DNA of 49,540 nt from a virus. The position numbers were made by a program, and so were the translations under genes. This document shows positions 48,204-49,540 of the stretch, piece by piece. Position 1 is the stretch's first letter, and each line of letters starts with the position of its first letter. The stretch spans positions 1-49,540 of the IMG/VR virus record IMGVR_UViG_3300025120_012797; one strand, 5' to 3'. The notes under the pieces were generated by a model, which was given only the letters and a program-made list of their open reading frames with translations, searched no databases and was not told where the DNA came from.

Positions 48204-48238
48204 AATGATTATGCGACTTCTGTACGGTTGACGCATAA
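48204..48238. repeat. Inverted repeat over moxR -35, possible operator
   Basis: TTATGCG (48209-48215) and CGCATAA (48232-48238) form a 7-bp inverted repeat with a 16-nt spacer, overlapping the -35 (48228-48233). The left arm is part of AATGATTATGCGA (48204-48216), whose reverse complement is at 7986-7998. Confidence 0.45.
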
Positions 48239-48255
48239 CACATTCCTGCTATAAT
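48228..48255 (+). promoter_or_regulatory. Extended -10 sigma70 promoter of moxR
   Basis: TTGACG (48228-48233), 16 nt spacer, TG-C extension (48247-48249), TATAAT (48250-48255). Leader of about 28 nt with AGGAG (48277-48281) 8 nt before the ATG at 48290. Confidence 0.8.
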
Positions 48256-48289
48256 GATACTATAAACATTTTAAACAGGAGTGTACAAA

Positions 48290-49396
48290 ATGGCAAGAGC
48301 AAACAAAAACAAAGAGGCGGCGATAGGTTCGCAAAACAGAACAGTTTCACCCAACGAGGCGAAATCAGCACTAACACATTGTATCAAATTACAGAGACCC
48401 ATAATGATGTGGGGTGCACCAGGTATTGGTAAATCCGATATAGTAAAACAGATCGCAGATGCAGAAGGCAGAGAAGTTATTGATATCAGACTTCCGCTAT
48501 GGGAACCAACAGACATCAAAGGTATTCCTTATTACAATGCAAAAGAAAACAACATGGTATGGGCAAGTCCGGCAGAACTGCCAACCGATCCCAAATCTAC
48601 TGCAATCGTTTTCTTGGACGAGTTGAACTCGGCGGCACCGGCTGTACAGGCGGCGGCATACCAACTTATATTAAACAGAAGAGTAGGACAGTATCACCTA
48701 CCAGAAGGCGTTTCAATCGTAGCGGCAGGTAACAGAGACTCAGACAAAGGTGTCACTTACAGAATGCCGGCTCCATTGGCAAACAGATTTGTCCACGTAG
48801 AATTAAGAGTGGACTTCGAAGACTGGATGGAATGGGCTACCAACCAACACGTACATGCAGATGTCGTAGGTTATTGCACATTTGCCAAACAAGATTTATA
48901 CGACTTTGATCCTAGAGGCAGTTCTAGATCATTCGCAACTCCTAGATCATGGAGTTTCGTATCCCAACTTCTATCAGATGACCTGCCAGAAAGTACGCTC
49001 ACTGACCTCGTAGCAGGTTGCGTAGGAGAAGGCCTGGCCGTTAAGTTTATGAATCATCGTAAGATTAGCGGTCAGTTACCTAACCCATCTGATATATTGA
49101 GCGGTAAGGTCCGAGACCTTAAGACAAAGGAGATATCAGCGATGTACTCTCTTACAGTTTCTTTGTGCTATGAACTACAACAGGCACACGAGAAGAAAGA
49201 CAAGACTTGGAATGAACAAGCGGACAGGTTCTTCAACTACATGATGGACAACTTTGAAACAGAGTTGGTTGTTATGGGTGCGAAGATTGCCTTAACAAAC
49301 TACAAACTTCCGTTCGATCCTAGCAAGTTGAAATCATTTGATAGGTTCCATAAGAAGTTTGGCAAGTATGTCATAACTGCTATGGAGTCTAAATAA
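48290..49396 (+). CDS. MoxR-type AAA+ ATPase
   Basis: A 368-residue AAA+ ATPase. Walker A GAPGIGKSD near residue 38, Walker B VVFLDELNSA-like stretch (AIVFLDELN), sensor AAGNRDSD and arginine finger PLANRFVH. This is the MoxR/AAA_5 group, common in marine T4-like phages. I chose ATG 48290 after AGGAG; an in-frame GTG at 48281 overlaps the Shine-Dalgarno sequence. MoxR proteins act as chaperones for metal centre or complex assembly and are often paired with a VWA-domain protein, which could follow outside the window. Confidence 0.9.
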   Translation: MARANKNKEAAIGSQNRTVSPNEAKSALTHCIKLQRPIMMWGAPGIGKSDIVKQIADAEGREVIDIRLPLWEPTDIKGIPYYNAKENNMVWASPAELPTDPKSTAIVFLDELNSAAPAVQAAAYQLILNRRVGQYHLPEGVSIVAAGNRDSDKGVTYRMPAPLANRFVHVELRVDFEDWMEWATNQHVHADVVGYCTFAKQDLYDFDPRGSSRSFATPRSWSFVSQLLSDDLPESTLTDLVAGCVGEGLAVKFMNHRKISGQLPNPSDILSGKVRDLKTKEISAMYSLTVSLCYELQQAHEKKDKTWNEQADRFFNYMMDNFETELVVMGAKIALTNYKLPFDPSKLKSFDRFHKKFGKYVITAMESK

Positions 49397-49527
49397 TGGA
49401 CAAAGCAAAAATAATAGATCCTAAAAATAAACATACAGTAGGCAAAAGTTGGAGCAATCTCGGTAATCATGTTTTGATTACAGGCTTCATTGCTTGTATT
49501 GTATTTGTAATATATGCGAGTTATTAA
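49396..49527 (+). CDS. Small single-helix membrane protein
   Basis: A 43-residue protein: charged N-terminal half (MDKAKIIDPKNKHTVGKSW) and one membrane helix (VLITGFIACIVFVIYA) ending near the C-terminus. Its ATG overlaps the moxR stop by one base and its own stop overlaps the next start by one base, so it is translated as part of the operon. No family recognised. Confidence 0.55.
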   Translation: MDKAKIIDPKNKHTVGKSWSNLGNHVLITGFIACIVFVIYASY

Positions 49528-49540
49528 TGTCAGATCAAAG
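49527..49540 (+). CDS. Start of next gene, cut by window edge
   Basis: ATG at 49527 shares one base with the preceding stop (TAATG) and reads MSDQ before the window ends. Nothing can be said about the product; in related phages a VWA-domain or similar partner often follows moxR. Confidence 0.4.

Noticed and set aside
48281-48289. GTG start for moxR
   Set aside because: The GTG is part of the AGGAG ribosome-binding region; ATG 48290 has proper spacing.
49390-49398. CTAAATA late promoter before the gene at 49396
   Set aside because: The motif is the moxR stop context and the ATG begins inside it, leaving no room for a start site.
1-49540. Bacterial chromosome or prophage-in-host origin, suggested by ClpA, deformylase, GalE, FolE and the S8 protease
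   Set aside because: T4-type polymerase, clamp, Rnh and DsbA-like genes, late promoters and dense overlapping genes throughout fit a virulent T4-like phage; no host housekeeping block or integrase is seen.
1-49540. tRNA genes, CRISPR arrays, IS elements
   Set aside because: No gap between genes exceeds about 170 nt, and no cloverleaf, regularly spaced repeat or transposase was seen.

Overview
This window is a stretch of a large T4-like (myovirus-type) double-stranded DNA phage genome, most likely from a marine phage. The sequence shows a T4-type family B DNA polymerase (gp43-like), a T4-type sliding clamp (gp45-like), a DsbA-like late-transcription DNA-binding protein and a T4 RNase H/FEN-type exonuclease. 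It also shows many copies of an ATAAATA/CTAAATA motif resembling the T4 late promoter, and a block of proteins whose N-termini resemble T4 capsid-targeting peptides. Genes are tightly packed with ATGA or TAATG overlaps, and all but one lie on the + strand. The DNA is AT-rich, uses the standard code, and has no rRNA, tRNA, CRISPR or IS element that I can see. A marine bacterial host (SAR11-like or cyanobacterial relatives come to mind) is an inference from gene content only.

Layout. (1) 1-7.3 kb: a DUF1353 protein cut by the left edge, a small membrane protein, then a protein-handling group (DnaJ/CbpA-like, DUF1289, peptide deformylase, ClpA-like AAA+ with an IGF loop), two unknowns, a beta-rich virion-like protein and a glycosyltransferase-like protein. 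(2) 7.3-13 kb: a lone minus-strand SGNH-like gene, then an early-type promoter driving a small membrane protein and a 1247-residue S8 (subtilisin) protease with a lipobox, a Thr-rich stalk and a beta-barrel-like C-terminus. Three small genes follow. (3) 13-24.8 kb: a late block with up to ten products that begin with an M[K/R]xxE(F/I/L)-type N-terminus, several with a gp21-like (I/L)xE cleavage site. They include a nucleotidyltransferase-HAD fusion, a Cu/Zn superoxide dismutase without a signal peptide, several Lys/Cys-rich basic proteins and a 515-residue protein with a duplicated module. (4) 24.8-29.7 kb: replication and late-transcription functions. (5) 29.7-45.6 kb: a 7-deazaguanine DNA modification and guanine metabolism region: DpdA-like transglycosylase, QueD-like T-fold protein, FolE, GMP reductase, a phosphoribosyltransferase, YhhQ and QueE. 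Interspersed are two of three radical SAM proteins, a peroxiredoxin, a SET protein, a glycosyltransferase, GalE, a cupin and the exonuclease. (6) 45.6-49.5 kb: conserved phage unknowns, the third radical SAM protein and a MoxR ATPase.

How it may work together. GTP can enter deazapurine synthesis through FolE, a QueD-like protein and QueE, or precursors can be imported by YhhQ; DpdA would then place the base in phage DNA. QueC is not in the window. GMP reductase would shift guanine nucleotides toward IMP. Late genes appear to be transcribed from T4-like late promoters placed only 5-7 nt before the start codon, often with the upstream TAA stop inside the promoter. Their mRNAs should therefore be nearly leaderless. 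Several sigma70-like promoters show the same geometry. Genes with strong Shine-Dalgarno leaders (the dsbA-like gene, yhhQ and moxR) are the contrasting class. The two most interesting signals are this stop/promoter/leaderless-start architecture and the set of apparently capsid-targeted proteins, including a superoxide dismutase.
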